Program-made: the position numbers and the translations under genes | The notes under the pieces: model-generated | Databases searched by the model: none | Told to the model about the DNA's origin: nothing | Seen by the model: only the letters and a program-made list of their open reading frames with translations | Part shown: positions 50,301 through 62,139 of the stretch, piece after piece | How positions within the stretch are numbered: the first letter of the stretch is position 1 | Layout: each line of letters starts with the position of its first letter | Assembly: GCA_021186555.1 (NCBI GenBank) | Contig: JAJKFL010000006.1 | Coordinates: 36,825,478-36,889,477 of the forward strand | DNA length: 64,000 bases | Origin: Reticulitermes speratus | Lineage: Eukaryota > Arthropoda > Insecta > Blattodea > Rhinotermitidae | Reading direction: 5' to 3'

Positions 50301-53300
50301 AAATCAAGGAGATTTATCACGTTAGATATATCCGTGATCGGTTTCTAATTTTTCACAGAAGTAAAGAAAATAATAGACCAAACTTGTAAAAACCACCCCC
50401 ACTCTAATTTCCTTGGCAGGGCCTACTTAAAGCTATCGAAATTTAAGCAGCTGCTCAGGAACCCACCCTTCGGGGTGGGGGTGCAAGGTTTATTTTATTT
50501 CAGACTTTTTGTGAAATATATTTTCAATATATATGCTCTAACTACAAGGTCAGTTCAGGAGCACGCGTAGGTACGGTTGTTAAATGTATTTTTGTCTTGA
50601 GTATATAAATGCCTTAAACCGACCCTCTCCTTCAAAAAATAGTTTCAACGTACACGAATACTCTGACACAAAAATCAGTAAACATAAGAAACACAACACA
50701 CAATTAATTTCGGTGACAAGCTCAGTGTACATAAGATGTACTTCATTCTACTGCTATTATGGGCACAACAAGACACCAGTTGCGACTCCCACTTCCGTTT
50801 CTAATACACTTTCCACCATAAAGTTCTCAGGCTTACATTATTTAGATCAGCTTTTGTAAAACACGAAGTCCTTCAGCATAGGAAGTAAATAAAAGCAACA
50901 AGTCGACAGCATTAAATATCCAGATCTGACGACAAATTATCACCTACGTAGGCCTAATTGTAATGAATTAAAACATGAGAAATGGGTTTTGAGTGATAGA
51001 TTATTGGTTATGTCACTCTTTCCAATATCTTACTCACGGCCAGGGATCCAGCCGGGGATCAGTTTTTAAGAATTAGTATTTTCTTTTGAAGTAATGGAAA
51101 TTTGGGAAAGGTTAATGATGGGTTGCGTAGGTATGAAGCTGAGTTAAGAAACAGGTAAGAAGGCAAGAATTAGAGGTGCTGCCTTAATTTTATGTGGGGC
51201 TTGACTGTTTTGTGTATGATATATGACTAACAAGTCATCACCCCTTAATTATGCAGATAGTACTTTATTTGAAATTTTGGGATTTTGTAAATAAAGTGTG
51301 TAAATAAAATTTGTAGAAAATTTGTGCATGTAAGTATTAGTGTGATGCATTTTTGTGTAATGAATACTAATAGCATGTGTGAATTTTTGTGTAACGAATT
51401 ATTATGAGTGTATTTTAGAATACCGTGTGGAATTTTCCATACGTTTTGAGATATAGATTTATATTTCACTTGCAGTAGTTGGCTAACACACACTCTGCAT
51501 GTTCAAGGTGATGTGAACTGCAACCTTAGCATAATCCTTATAAGGTAAGAAGATAGGAAAAGCTTTTTCATTGGTCAGTTCATATATGGATATGAGTTAA
51601 TATGGAAACTCTCATTGGATGAAAGAGTTGAGATGAGCTAGATTTATGACGTAACTAGGGTGAGGTTTTAAATACAGGTGAGAACCACGCCTAGAGGCCT
51701 TTTCGGCGTGTTTGGCATGATGTGATACAGTTCGTCTGTGGTTATTCTAAATTTTAACCTGTTAGAAATTATAAATTGAAATTACGAAGGCAGTGATTTT
51801 GCAACACTTATCTTGTGTAAGAGTGGTGGGTGTTAGTTTATGGTTATATTTTGGTGGTGAATATGTTAAATTCAACCACAGAAGTTCGTTACAAAAGGTG
51901 ACGAAGCAGTGCAGCACATCATTTTGTTAAAGTGATTTACAGCGTTGAGAAAAATGCCAGGTGCACGAAAAAAGGATACCAATATACAGAGATACGACCA
52001 AGCAGTTAAGTTGGTGATCCATAGATGTACGGAATACTTTTATCGCAAGGTAAGATTTGCAAAGAATAAGTTTTAAATTCCTATATGCCCCTAATTTGGA
52101 GAGGGAATTAGGAAGGTAGTTTTTGGAAATGTGTAACTGATGAATTTAAGTTGAGGTACTAAGGAAACACAATTATTCAACTAGGGTTAATTGTGTAAGG
52201 GTACAAGCAAGTGTGGTTGGGCCAGACAGAAAAAGAGAAACATTTAATTTTGTAGGAAAGAAATATTTAAATTGCAAATTGTGAAAGAGATATTAAATTT
52301 GGAAAATATAAAATAAAAGAAACATTTAACTATGCAAATTGAAAAGGAGATAATTTAACTTTGTAGTAGAGTGAGACACTTTATGGGAATTAATTTTTGT
52401 TTGCTTGGTGTTGAGTTAAATAAATTTTTTTTATTTACATTTGTTAGTAAGTTGAGTGTTTTTATTAGTTTTTATAAACTAAGGTGGAGACATGAATCCC
52501 AAGTAAATAAAGTAACTGTACAGTTAATGTCAGTAAGAGCTGACTGATGGTAAAGATATACCAGGGGAATTTAGGTAAGATTAGCTGGGCTATGTACACC
52601 TACGGGGTTTTACTCAGTAGTGGAACCTACTGAACTAAACACCCACTACAGATTGGTTAGCAGCAGTTGTTAGTTATCTGCTGAGAATACAGAACTAAAT
52701 GGTGGCAACACTACTAAAGAAGTTAGAGTTAAGACGGATGCAGCGGAGATCTGTAAGGCTACTCTACCAGTAGTACCTTCCTGGGTGTAGATCTAGTTTG
52801 GTTAGATACCCCAAGATGGAAGGTATTACAAATAGCTGCCCCGATGGCAGTAAGCCGCCGGGAGCCTTTACATAATCAGTCTAAACATCGTGCAATGCAA
52901 TTTTACAAAAACGGTAACTGTTACTATAAGTACAGTCCTCCGGGACCTTAAACTGCACCACGCAGACGGCAACTACTCTCAACACTAGTTCTCTTTTGCA
53001 GAGTTTGGAAGACCATACTGATCTAGCACAGGCACTGTACGTCTACGGACTGATGTTGGGGTGTGCGTTTGCATTCTGCAGTCTTGGGACAGAGCTGTCG
53101 GAACAAGTAAGGGACAAGTGTGCAGCATCGTGTGCTAATTACATTCTTAAATCTGTAACATACATGGCACAATTGCACGCTGACTGTTCCAGGCGGAGAG
53201 CGTGAGAGACGCGGTCTGGAGCTGCGACTGGGTAGGAACACCTGTGCCATTCCAGCGCTGTCTGGTCTTCATCATGGCCACAGCTAACAAGGAGTTCACA

Positions 53301-56300
53301 CTAACAGCTGGGAAATTTGTTCCGGTGTGCAAAAAGACCATGATGAATGTAAGATTAATTATGTGTCTTGCGTCAAGCAGTTACGATGTCACATTCCCTT
53401 CATTACATGGGTCTCCAACCCGCGGCCCGCGAGTGTGTATTATGTGGTTTGCGGGCACATTCCTAAATTATGTACATACTACAAAAACTATACCATTATT
53501 TAGGCGCGTAAGAATATCACTTGCTGTGATTTTTCCACATGCGGCCCACAAACCTGCTCACAATAGCTGTTACGGCACTTTGCCATATAAAGTTTTGATG
53601 CAAATGCTTTTATAGTTAAAATAAGTCAGTTTCATCACACGCGTTCCCACACACATTTTACGTCTCATATTGTGTATGTGGCTGTATAACTACTTACATC
53701 CGACTGTTCTTCAAAAAAAAATGTGAAATTATGGTTGCATTCAGTAGGATTACGCTCCTATGAATCCTAAGATTTGAAGCTTTTTTCGAATAATAGATGC
53801 AATTAAATCTTCTAGGAGGATTAACGTATAAATATGGAATTGTCTTGAAGCCAGTTCATTTCATGTCGCTACGCCTGATCGCCCGACATGAGGATCATCA
53901 ACTACAGGCTGCTACCTTGACCGTAAAATTTGAGGACGAATTGGAGTCGTTCGCTACAATCTCTGTGTTCTTGGGCTCACAGGCGCACCGTTTTTGTGTC
54001 TTGCAGTACAAAACAGTCACATGGCCACCACTGTGGCTGCCAGCGTTACATGTCTGCCTAATTTGTACTGGAATAGCGAGTCTGCAAATTAACAAGTGGT
54101 GGTTATGAAATTACGCATTATGGTTATGGCCCGAGTTCTGTGCTTACGGGAGAAAGAATGCGAAAAGAAAGTTACTTGGCCTCGAACCAATGCATACAAC
54201 AGCAAATTTAAGAGCTTCTCTTAGTTTTCCTCTATGAAAAAAAGAAACGTTTTACATTTACACTTATCTACTCTCAGTAATTTCCGAGATACACAGTGTC
54301 ATGGCGGATAAAGTAAAATTTATATATATAGCCTATATGTACGTAAGTATACAGGTAAATTTCACTCTACTCCTATAACATGACATTTAGACACAGATGG
54401 GTAGTAGAGGTATAGCTCTTGCCAGTCTGAATCTCGACAATAAATGGGAGTGTTTCGTCAAAGCCATGCCTCGCCGCTTTACCCTCAGGAAAGAGCTCAG
54501 GTATACCCTTTGTACAGGAGGATGGGTGGGCCCTAGGGCCGGTCTGAAAGGGTATTTGGAAAAAGAAACACTTGCCCCCACCTGGCTTCAAACCCCCAAT
54601 CGTCCAGCCTGTAAGGAGCGGCTATACCGACTACGCTATCCCAGCCTAACATACTCGAACAGAGCGTGTGCAGTGACTTCGTGTCGTAAGATCGGGATTG
54701 AAGTACTGACGTCATACCGAGTCAAAAACTTCATATCAACATGAGTCCGAATATCTACAAATGTCTTGTGCACATACATACTTTTCAGTACGCATATATA
54801 TATATATATATATATATATGGATGTGTGTATAGGCGTAGTCGCTATAGCGAATTGCTGAGGGCTAGATGCTCCGGGGATCGAATGTTGGTGAGGACGAGA
54901 TTTTTTGTGCCGCCTAGACAGGACCTGAGGCCACACAGCCTCCGTACAAAGAGTACCAGGTCTTTTACGCGGGTAAAAGGGACGGAGCGTGGTGCTAATC
55001 ACCCAACTCCTTCTAGTGCCGGGTTGCAAATAGGTTGGAGGTATACCTATGCCTCCCTTCTGTGCCAGCATAGCATGTTATGGGGCGACTATACCTACAT
55101 ATATATATGTATATAAGTAAAGGTAAATCTCACCCTAGAACATGCCATAAATGCCCAGAGGGGGAATAGCTATATAGTTGTACACTTTCGTTAAACTCTT
55201 CGCTAGAAATGGGTTTGTGGTCAAAGTTAAGGCCAGGCCGGTTGAAGCTAGGGAATGATCCGGTACCCATTGCATATGTATAATACATATAAATATGTAT
55301 ACGTATATGTTGTATACATACAGACTTTTCAGGAAACAAATAAAATGAAACGAGAGGAGGCCTTCCTGATTGTTTATGATCACGCTTCGTTACCGAAAGA
55401 ACTGCATTTGACAACAATTCACTTAGCGGTTCTCCAGTTGCTATGTGCTTAGTTACGGACGGATAGACGGACGGCATTTTAACATGCGCTCCGCTATGAT
55501 GGGTATGCGTCTAAAAACAAACGTCACTGGGGGGGGGGGTAGGATATCCTGTGAATAAAAATTAGAGACTGGGTAATGGATTAAATAGGAAAGCACAGAA
55601 ATGTATTGACAAAAAGTAATAAATTCGAGCATAAGACTGACATATTCAAGGCAAAAATAATTGCAGAAATGAGAGCTTCAGTCCCAGTGTAGGGACGAAA
55701 TGTAAATTGTCTCATCACACCAAAATGACGAGACTGCAGTGAACGTAAGAATGCTTGTCTACTGGCAACAGTCTTCACGGAACAGAGAATTATCTTCGTG
55801 CATGGTGGTGACGAGAACTGCTTCATTTCAAATTCTTTATTATAGTTCAGATCTTGTGGGGGATCTGGAAAATATAATTGTGGAAAGGATAGCTATGAAC
55901 AAGAGAGGCAATGTAGGCCCACGAATAACTTAACATTGTAGAACGTTCGCGTAAATATTGTTGCAGTGACAAACAACAGTGCCTTTTCTGTGTGTTTTGC
56001 TACATATCTCTGTCAACAATATTGACGTATTCAGTGTTGCACAGCCATGATTTTATGGTGAATTAATGTCGCCAGCTGTGAGTAACAATAAAACAGGCTT
56101 ACGTTTCATTTACGTTTTAAACAAATTTGGACTTTCTCGACAGATTTTCATAAAATCCCCAATATCAAATTTCACAGAAAACCGTCAAGGGTGAGCTGCA
56201 CTGATAAAAGAAATGGGCAGAAGGACAGAGAGGCGAACGGAGGGTCAAGACGAAGATAATCGGCGTTTTTCGAGACTATGCGAAAGCTTCTAATAATGGG

Positions 56301-57206
56301 TCCGGACTTAATGAATAATTATGCCCCATCACCATAATGGCCAAGTCAATGCGGCTGCAAAATCTGCAACTCGAAACAGTCAAACGAAAATCATGGCTTT
56401 CCAGCCAATTATTGAGTGTATAAGACAAATGTCGATTTCCGTTTGTAAGATAAATAAAACACAGCGACTCAAAACTTGCTATCGCGCTTCTTAAAAAGGA
56501 ATTATAATAAAAAATACTGGCATGTGGTCTAACGCTTTCGGATATGGAGAATAATTAAAGACATGCAAGGAAACTCTCTTTGATGCTATGCAGTTGACAT
56601 ATCCGAATTGGGCTTAGACCCATATTTCATTTACAGCTTAAAATGACACGAAGTCCAATAATGTAGACAGAATCACAACTGAAGAATTAAGAAAATAGCG
56701 AGGCAGCCAAAATTTTCGAATGCTTTCATGGGAACGCGCCAAGCATCTTACGTTCCTTACAAACCAAACTCGGACTCATGAACAAAAATCCCAAGTTTGA
56801 ATGCTGAACGGTTCAAAATGTCGTTCAGGCATATTTCTTTAATCCAATTTATACACGTGCCCCACACCCACAAGTATGCTCTACAATCAATGTATCCAAC
56901 AAACACGTTTTGTTACAATTTCATTATTACTACTCGGTTCGTGACAGTAAATGCCGGTATCCAGTATTCCACGTGTTAGACACACAAGTACTACGTATTA
57001 ATAGACCACAATCTGCATATTTATCGCTTGACACCTTTTTATAAAGCAGGATTTCCGTGTTTCTTTACTATTTTATTACTGGTCAAGTTAAAGGTCCTTA
57101 AACTGTGTTTTCTCTCTGTTTACAGATGATGAATCAGTCAGCGTCTTTCTTCATGTTTCTTCTCACCATGAAGGATAAAACCAGTCGTCAAAATGACACA
57201 GAATAA
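41164..57206 (+). CDS. odorant receptor gene C, complete, 402 aa
   Basis: Third tandem odorant receptor (7tm_6), expected to act with Orco as an odour-gated channel. Exons: 41164-41438, 42481-42757, 44796-45010, 49527-49626, 53002-53106, 53193-53348 and 57126-57206 (TAA). Every exon length equals that of gene B, so exon structure has not shifted since duplication. The protein starts METKKTVTNN and keeps WYPFD, ECVQHHQLIM, FCSLGTELSEQ, CDWVG and LTAGKFVPV. Replacements relative to gene B crowd into exons 1, 2 and 4 (putative TM1-TM5), with about 6 of 33 residues in exon 4. Exon 6 has only about 2 of 52. This pattern would fit ligand-pocket divergence over a conserved gate, but that is inference. 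No stops or frameshifts were seen. Introns 2, 3 and 4 carry insertions that are absent from gene B. Confidence 0.93.
41439..42480 (+). other. intron 1 of gene C
   Basis: About 1.0 kb, shorter than in gene B because it lacks the acceptor relics and the 18040-18330 block. The only open frame (41704-41973) is not conserved in B. Confidence 0.55.
42880..43160 (-). mobile_element. tRNA-derived SINE, - strand, gene C intron 2
   Basis: Reads on the - strand from GATAGCGCAGTCG (A box) through CCGGGTTTTGAAACCC (B box) into a body shared with 19035-19265. It is followed immediately by the SINE multimer. Confidence 0.65.
43172..43824 (-). mobile_element. multimeric tRNA-derived SINE
   Basis: A 653-bp composite between 10-bp direct repeats TTTGAAGCTA (43162-43171 and 43825-43834). 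From right to left on the - strand come two consecutive tRNA-like heads (each with TGGCCGTGCGGTCTAAGG, the inner also with GGGTTCGAATCCC). A body follows that is interrupted at GGTGGGAT by a run of about 22 T. A second body copy ends at another T run, and then there is a third, different tail body. The unit GCCTGTCCGG...GGTGGGA is repeated with a period of about 160 bp. Confidence 0.7.
45470..47215. mobile_element. gene C-specific insertion of unknown family
   Basis: Gene B runs straight from the ACTCAAGAC-like sequence (20445) to the AT-rich sequence that gene C resumes near 47216. The insert contains the hAT MITE 46734-47185; the outer 1.3 kb has no frame or terminal repeat that I recognise. 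Confidence 0.4.
46734..47185. mobile_element. hAT-type MITE, 452 bp
   Basis: Ends are AGTGGTATTCAACCTGGGG and the inverted CAGTGGTATTCAACCTTTT, with GGGTACGCG inside both ends. It is flanked by the 8-bp duplication GTGTAGAC/GTGTAGAG (46726-46733 and 47186-47193). CAGTGG ends and 8-bp duplications are typical of hAT. No transposase is encoded. Confidence 0.8.
47340..47372. repeat. ATT microsatellite
   Basis: About eleven ATT units; gene B has only an ATTTTTATTATT remnant at the matching place. Confidence 0.85.
47815..48065 (-). mobile_element. tRNA-derived SINE, - strand, gene C intron 3
   Basis: Same family as the left body of the multimer: GGTAGGACTCCTCTG, GACCTCTAC and ACATCCATGCCCC are shared. 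The B-box complement is GCGGGATTCGAATCCGC at 47988-48004. This monomer shows what the uninterrupted body looks like. Confidence 0.7.
48191..48242. repeat. 22-bp hairpin with 8-nt loop
   Basis: ACTAGTC, one mismatch, then TGTGGTATGTGCAA pair with exact complements across GGGGCTGT. Confidence 0.85.
48506..48563. repeat. 58-nt near-perfect palindrome
   Basis: TTGATTATTTCT, three unpaired bases, then AACAAATGCACCAATT meets its own complement at the centre. Confidence 0.85.
48640..48670 (+). ncRNA. hammerhead-like core motif
   Basis: CTGAAGA, extra T, GGCAC-AGTA-GTGCC stem, GAAAC and ATGT follow in the hammerhead order. A closing helix I is not evident, so this may be an eroded copy. It lies next to the fold-back DNA at 48191-48563. 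Confidence 0.35.
48980..49205 (-). mobile_element. tRNA-derived SINE, - strand, gene C intron 3
   Basis: Counterpart of 21395-21645, with GCAAATCGAAC at about 49107-49117 as B-box complement. Its presence in both genes shows insertion before the B-C split. Confidence 0.6.
49839..50165 (-). mobile_element. retroposon-like insertion with CA tail
   Basis: Absent at 1005-1045 in gene A. A CA repeat (49842-49862) lies at its left end like a 3' tail. On the - strand near 49979-49945 it reads CTCATGACGAGGAC then GTTCTCGAAACGTTGG, a decayed hammerhead-like pattern. The family is not known to me. Confidence 0.4.
50959..52872. mobile_element. LTR-like insertion fossil, 1.9 kb
   Basis: Absent from genes A and B. 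It begins TGTAA and ends TTACA, between 4-bp direct repeats TAAT (50955-50958 and 52873-52876), the layout of an LTR or a small LTR element. A TTTAAATA box lies near 51665. No gag, pol or env similarity was seen; it may be a solo LTR or a nonautonomous element. It postdates the duplications or was lost elsewhere. Confidence 0.5.
54360..54655 (-). mobile_element. tRNA-derived SINE, - strand, gene C intron 6
   Basis: On the - strand it starts with TAGCGTAGTCGGTATAGC (A-box region) and has GGGTTTGAAGCC as B box. Genes A (3770-3900) and B (29260-29400) keep only its tail half, so the head was lost in their common ancestor or separately. Confidence 0.6.
54831..55100 (+). mobile_element. tRNA-derived SINE in gene C intron 6
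   Basis: A-box-like TAGCGAATTGCTGAGGG and B-box-like GGGGATCGAATGTTGG, followed by the same kind of body as 4061-4330. It is more diverged than the A and B copies are from each other. Confidence 0.6.
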
Positions 57207-60200
57207 AACATTCTAAATTTGACAGAACATTCACCCCACAGTTGCTATTTTCGTTTCTTTAATGCTGTATACTCTTGTATTATTTCGTATTTAACGTGTA
57301 ATGACATGTAAATGATGCAAGCATTTGTGTGGCCTTTCAATTCTACTCACAAATCTAGCAAATAAACAAAATAAACAAAGCATATATGAGTGATTGATCA
57401 TTTTTAATATTGCTCTAATTTCTTACCAAACGGAAGGATTTATATCATTTAAACATCTGCTTCCTCCTTTTGCAAAATCAAACTTTGGCGTCAGTTTCAT
57501 GTTTTCGTGTACTCCGTGCACGTTGTGAATTAACTACTCGCATAACAGGGAGGTTGCCTCTTAGTCCATCTGTCGTTTAGTTTGGAGCGCTATCCTACTT
57601 AGCGCATTTCCATAGAACCTGGCATTGTGTTACACAGCAATTTACATACAGCTCAGGCAGGACTTTAAAATATTAAGTTATGGGAAATAGTAAAATATAG
57701 AGCTTCACCAAAACCCACATATACCATTTAGCGAATTATCATCACTGACCACGGACTACCATATTTCAATTCTATAGTTTCATGATGATAGTGTCTTCTT
57801 TTGGACTCTGTCTATCGTCTAATGTACAGTTGGAACGTACATCTTCAACAGCCACCTCCTTTTCCGTCCTCAGGTGACGGATCGGGAAATGCACCTACTC
57901 TGGTTGACCCCTTAAACAAGGTGCTCTTTCACTGGACATCAAAAACGTTGTATTCAACTGTGCATTAAATGACAGACAAAGTATAAAACATAGTTTCTGA
58001 GTGACAGACGTTTACAGTTCAGTAGCGATTCTTAACGCCTTGTGAAGAGAAATAAGTGTCGAAAAAGTCAAACGATTGATGGAAAATGTAATGTAATTTA
58101 ATTTATTCCATTAATACAGTTCCTTAAAAGTGAAGTTAAACAAGTTTGTCACAATATTCCTTTCTTCTCTTTCTCTCCTTCTAAAGTAACAACACTCGCT
58201 TGCCAACCGTAAATATCAGTATCCGAATTTTTTTTATTTGTGTCCAGGTTTGTTAACCGCCACGCTAGTTAGTAGTACCCAGTTTTCATTTTGTGTGCAT
58301 CTGAAACATGGAGTTTATGTGTATAACTTAACACATGCAGCCCATTTTCTGCCAGTCTTATTTGCGTAATTCACATTCAGACTAAAACAACAGAATTCAA
58401 TTTAATTTAAATGCTAGCTTGCGTGGGTGATTTTAGGAGGTAGCACTAGATGAGTTAAATTAACACTGCTTACAATTGTAAATACTTTGAGTATTACTAC
58501 TACAGGTACTACTACAACTATTACCACTACTACTACTAGTACCACTATAATGTAGTGACATTTATGGCATATATAATTAGTCAATGTGAATACCAACCAC
58601 CCAGGTTAAACGAAATGTTGTAAGGCATGTGTAATTAGGACAGTGTGAAAACCGAGAAACGGCGCAAATTGTTGAGCCAGCATGTATGTGAAGAAACCTT
58701 GTAGCGGTTATATGGAATAATTATGCTGACCAAAGGTGGTTGCAACGCTTTAAACGAGGTCGCTAAGCGGCAAACGCTGACATCGATTGCGAGTGCAATA
58801 CAAATACGGAAGACTATGAATATAAAAGGGTCGCCAAAAGTTGGAGAGGGGGTCTTTTGTCCATCATTCTTCGTCGACCGTCGTCGTTCTGCAGGCTACC
58901 GTGACCGAGGTGTATCTCGGTCTCGAACCTCGAAGAGACCACACGACATCCAGGGGGACAGACGGGTCCTGAGATGGAGATCAACATAGCACTGTTCATA
59001 TTAACCATCGCTTCAACCACACGAGGTAGGACGGGTTACTTGTTGAGACACTAGGGTCCTTGGTGGTTTGGTTGGTTTGGTGGGGTTGGTTAGTAGATGG
59101 AACTGAAGTGAATATGCCTGTCGCCTCGTCCGTAATAATGGAAACTAATGTAACTTTTTAGAATTAATAATATTGTTTTTTGTAAATTGATAGACAACAT
59201 ACTGCTCTTTACCCCCTTAAGAAACCCATCCGCTCCGAAAAAAACGAGAAATAAATCGTAGAGACCGACCTCCCGCGGCCTCTGCGTCCTTTTTATAATA
59301 AATACCTATACGGGAGATGGTGGCACACTACTGGATCAGGTTTCGGGACTCTAAGCCCTGACGCCCGGTTCTAAGCTAAATGCGACCCAGGGAACGATCG
59401 TTCGAATCAGTTGGGATTTTCGGAGGATCGAACCCTGCGGCACAACAACCACTATCACCAACTGCAACACCAAGGCCAATTTTGGAAGAACTTTTTACCG
59501 AAGTAGGCCTACATATTTTGTCTACTTTAAATTTGCCGAGAATAACTTCAAAGACATGCACGAAGCCTGATTTGTAATTTTGGGCACATAAGTTATGTTT
59601 CATACAAAATTTGCATATATATGTTTACATTCTAATTCAGTACAGAATTTTATATATTCAGGGTAAAAATCTTATTAATTATTGCCATCAAACCGGAAGA
59701 TATGTAAGTCTGTTACTTTCCACAAATTTCTTTTCTTACGTTCTGGAATGTTTCAGACATCATGAGTCACACATTTGTCGGCGGACTGTCACCACACAAA
59801 ATTCCAGAATTACAGTTTCTCTCAGACCGCGTACGTTCGTGCTCCAGCCATGTTGTTAAAATCGGATTATGAAACGAAAACTTAAATTCAGACTTTACTG
59901 CCATAACGTTCATACCAAACTTGTCAAATCCGTTCAAATGTTTCAAAAATTTAAAGCTGGACACATAGGCAGATGGCGAAATTATAAGCCCTCTTTTCCC
60001 CTTCAGAATTAAATCAAGCTAAAAACACGTAGCACAGAAGAACTAGACAGTGAATGAAACCATTGTCAGCCATATCATAAACATCTTCATTAACGAACAC
60101 TTCAACTCTCAGTACCTAATTCGTTAAAGTCAAAGAAGAAGTCTGGAGATTTGTTTTTTAATTTCGTACGCCGCCACCTCCATACAACCGTTTTGTGTTA

Positions 60201-60395
60201 CTTAAAGAGTAACTTGTGCTTATTTTAACGTGAGCAGTGGCCGTGTTTCCCCTAAAACCCAAATGGCAAATGCATAAAAATACACCTGTCACTTTTCTCG
60301 TCTGTATCAATATCGGTCTACCAATAGGCGACATGAAATAATCTTAACAGACCAAAACACAGACTTCCTAAACATATTAATTTACATAGATGCAC
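57207..60395. other. shared 3' flank of gene C
   Basis: Matches 6453-8570 apart from the insertion 58557-59625. Similarity to the array stops close to 60395, which marks the right edge of the duplicated unit. Confidence 0.55.
58557..59625 (+). mobile_element. gene C-specific insertion, possibly LTR-derived
   Basis: About 1.07 kb missing from copies A and B. It includes a TATAAAAGG box (58819-58827) and downstream GC-richer sequence with a polyadenylation-like AAATAAA, as in an LTR. Ends and duplications could not be fixed, and no viral-type protein was recognised. Treat it as an unclassified fossil. Confidence 0.3.
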
Positions 60396-61559
60396 AGTAA
60401 AGTTAGAAGAAACGGCGATCACGCGGGCTGTCTTTGCGCCAAGCGAGGTCTGAGTACGGTCACCTCTTACTCGTCATTAATTAAACCGATAGGAAGGTAG
60501 CGAGCAGAACTCACTGCTAGCCACATTGTAGCGGCCTTCGCTGCTTGAGACAGCGTAACAGCTCAGCAGATATGTTGTTGGCAGCACTGCTTAGGAGATA
60601 CGAGTGCAAACTTGTGTACGCCGTAATGCAGTACACGGATTTCACAATGGCGTTCATTACTTTCAAATATAATGTTTCACGTTAAACACATAAATGTAAT
60701 TTTATTTATGCCCATAAGAATATTATGGCCTCTCCTGCGCCGTATGCACGAAACTCACAAATGCGTAACACCATTACTGCCGATATCTTACACACCGTTT
60801 CATCCAAATCGGAAAATAAATGTGGAAAGTAAGGACAGAAATTCATTCACATCCTTCAGTAAAGTATGGTTTTCCTTGTGCCGACTTTCACGAAACTCAC
60901 TCTTGTTCGACAAGGTTTTTACAGAACTCCTATACTGATTTTCATGAAAATCTGATAAGCGGTTTATTCATTGATGATATTATGTCACAGACAGACAGAC
61001 AGACGGAAGGACATGATCTTTACATAATGCATTTTTACTTCGTAAAAAACGCGTAGTAATACAGCCAACCCCGGTTAAGATGGAGAAGATAATATTTTCT
61101 CAACCAGCCAGAAGTTACCCACATTTTCCGGAACCCGCGACAGTTCATTACCGTCATCACAGCGCCCCGCCAATTGTCCTTTCTCTCAGCCATATGAATC
61201 CAGTACACACTGTTAGGGAGCCCCCGTCTTTTGGCTCCAAATATTACGGCCAGTACCTTAAAGACACCAAGCAAAAACTGACTCCATAATTAATATTTGA
61301 AAGACTAAAAGTACTTCCTATCCAATGCGCCTCGATTTCCGAAAGAGCACTACTTTTTGGAGGGTTCCCAGTCTTCGCCCATTTGTCCTCCTGGTAAGAG
61401 CAGCGTGAGTAAAGATGAGTAAGGTGCATGGGTGGAATGATACAGACGTGGAAAACCCGAAGTTCTGTGGAAAAGACCGGACCCAGTGCCACTTTGCCTA
61501 CCCTCTATCATATCGGCTCTCAAACCCGGGCCTCCGTGGTAAGAGGCCGGTGACTAACA
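60396..61559. other. right flank, repeat-like, no gene
   Basis: Outside the duplicated unit. Near 60945-61005 a TTTCATGAAAATC block precedes GACAGACAGACAGACGG, a layout common at 3' ends of insect repeats. At 61415-61560 a short frame (NPGLRGKRPVTNS) resembles low-value repeat-derived peptides. No host gene is supported. Confidence 0.4.
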
Positions 61560-61738
61560 GTTTTTTTTTTTTTTTTTTTTTTCCAAAAGCGTTCTTTATT
61601 CATCATGTTCAGCACACAGTTACATACTTTATCGCGTGCTTAATGTTAGTGAATAATGTTAAGTGTATGGAGGCTAGGTGCATAGTGACTGGTATAGCAG
61701 CAATGTTGATGGAGGAGTTGGAGAGGCTCTGTAGCGGG
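61560..61738 (-). mobile_element. short retroposed transcript with poly(A) tail
   Basis: On the - strand about 155 bp end in AATAAA, 13 nt, then about 22 A (61561-61582 as T). The 8-bp direct repeat GACTAACA flanks it (61552-61559 and 61739-61746). The source transcript was not recognised. Confidence 0.65.
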
Positions 61739-61746
61739 GACTAACA

Positions 61747-62139
61747 ACTGCTGTCTGTGCAAGCAATAAAAATTAAATAAATCGAAGATAGACATTTAAT
61801 TATACTAACTTAAATAATGATACAATATCCATGATAATCTGCTACTTCACCCTGTCAGCCACATAACTGACCTCATCAAAGAGCAGGATAATTGACTGCC
61901 GAAACATACAAGACCAAGAACAAGCAATTGGTACAGAGGTCCTGTCCCTATGGGTAAAAACCCTATGGCATAATTCTGACCAATCCCATAAAGGGCGTAG
62001 CTGGGGGGCTGGGGAGCGAGTGCTACGGTCGCCCCGATTGAGAAAGTCTAAGGGGCTCAAAATTGGCGACAAAATAAATAGTTTAAATGAAGCAAATTAG
62101 CTTATTATTATACATCTTTCGTGCTATTAGCAATATACA
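61747..62139. other. unassigned spacer
   Basis: Contains a - strand frame (61842-62072) reading FTHRDRTSVPIACSW, without a recognised family or neighbouring exons; probably repeat-derived. Confidence 0.35.

Larger units (their letters stand above)
49627..53001 (+). other. intron 4 of gene C
   Basis: Gene A/B intron 4 sequence interrupted twice: by 49839-50165 (CA tract plus unknown sequence) and by 50959-52872 (LTR-like). No gene is seen. Confidence 0.6.
53349..57125 (+). other. intron 6 of gene C
   Basis: 3.8 kb, collinear with introns 6 of A and B but more diverged after about 53480. Includes SINEs 54360-54655 and 54831-55100, TA tracts (54796-54820) and a G run (55530-55540). Confidence 0.6.
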
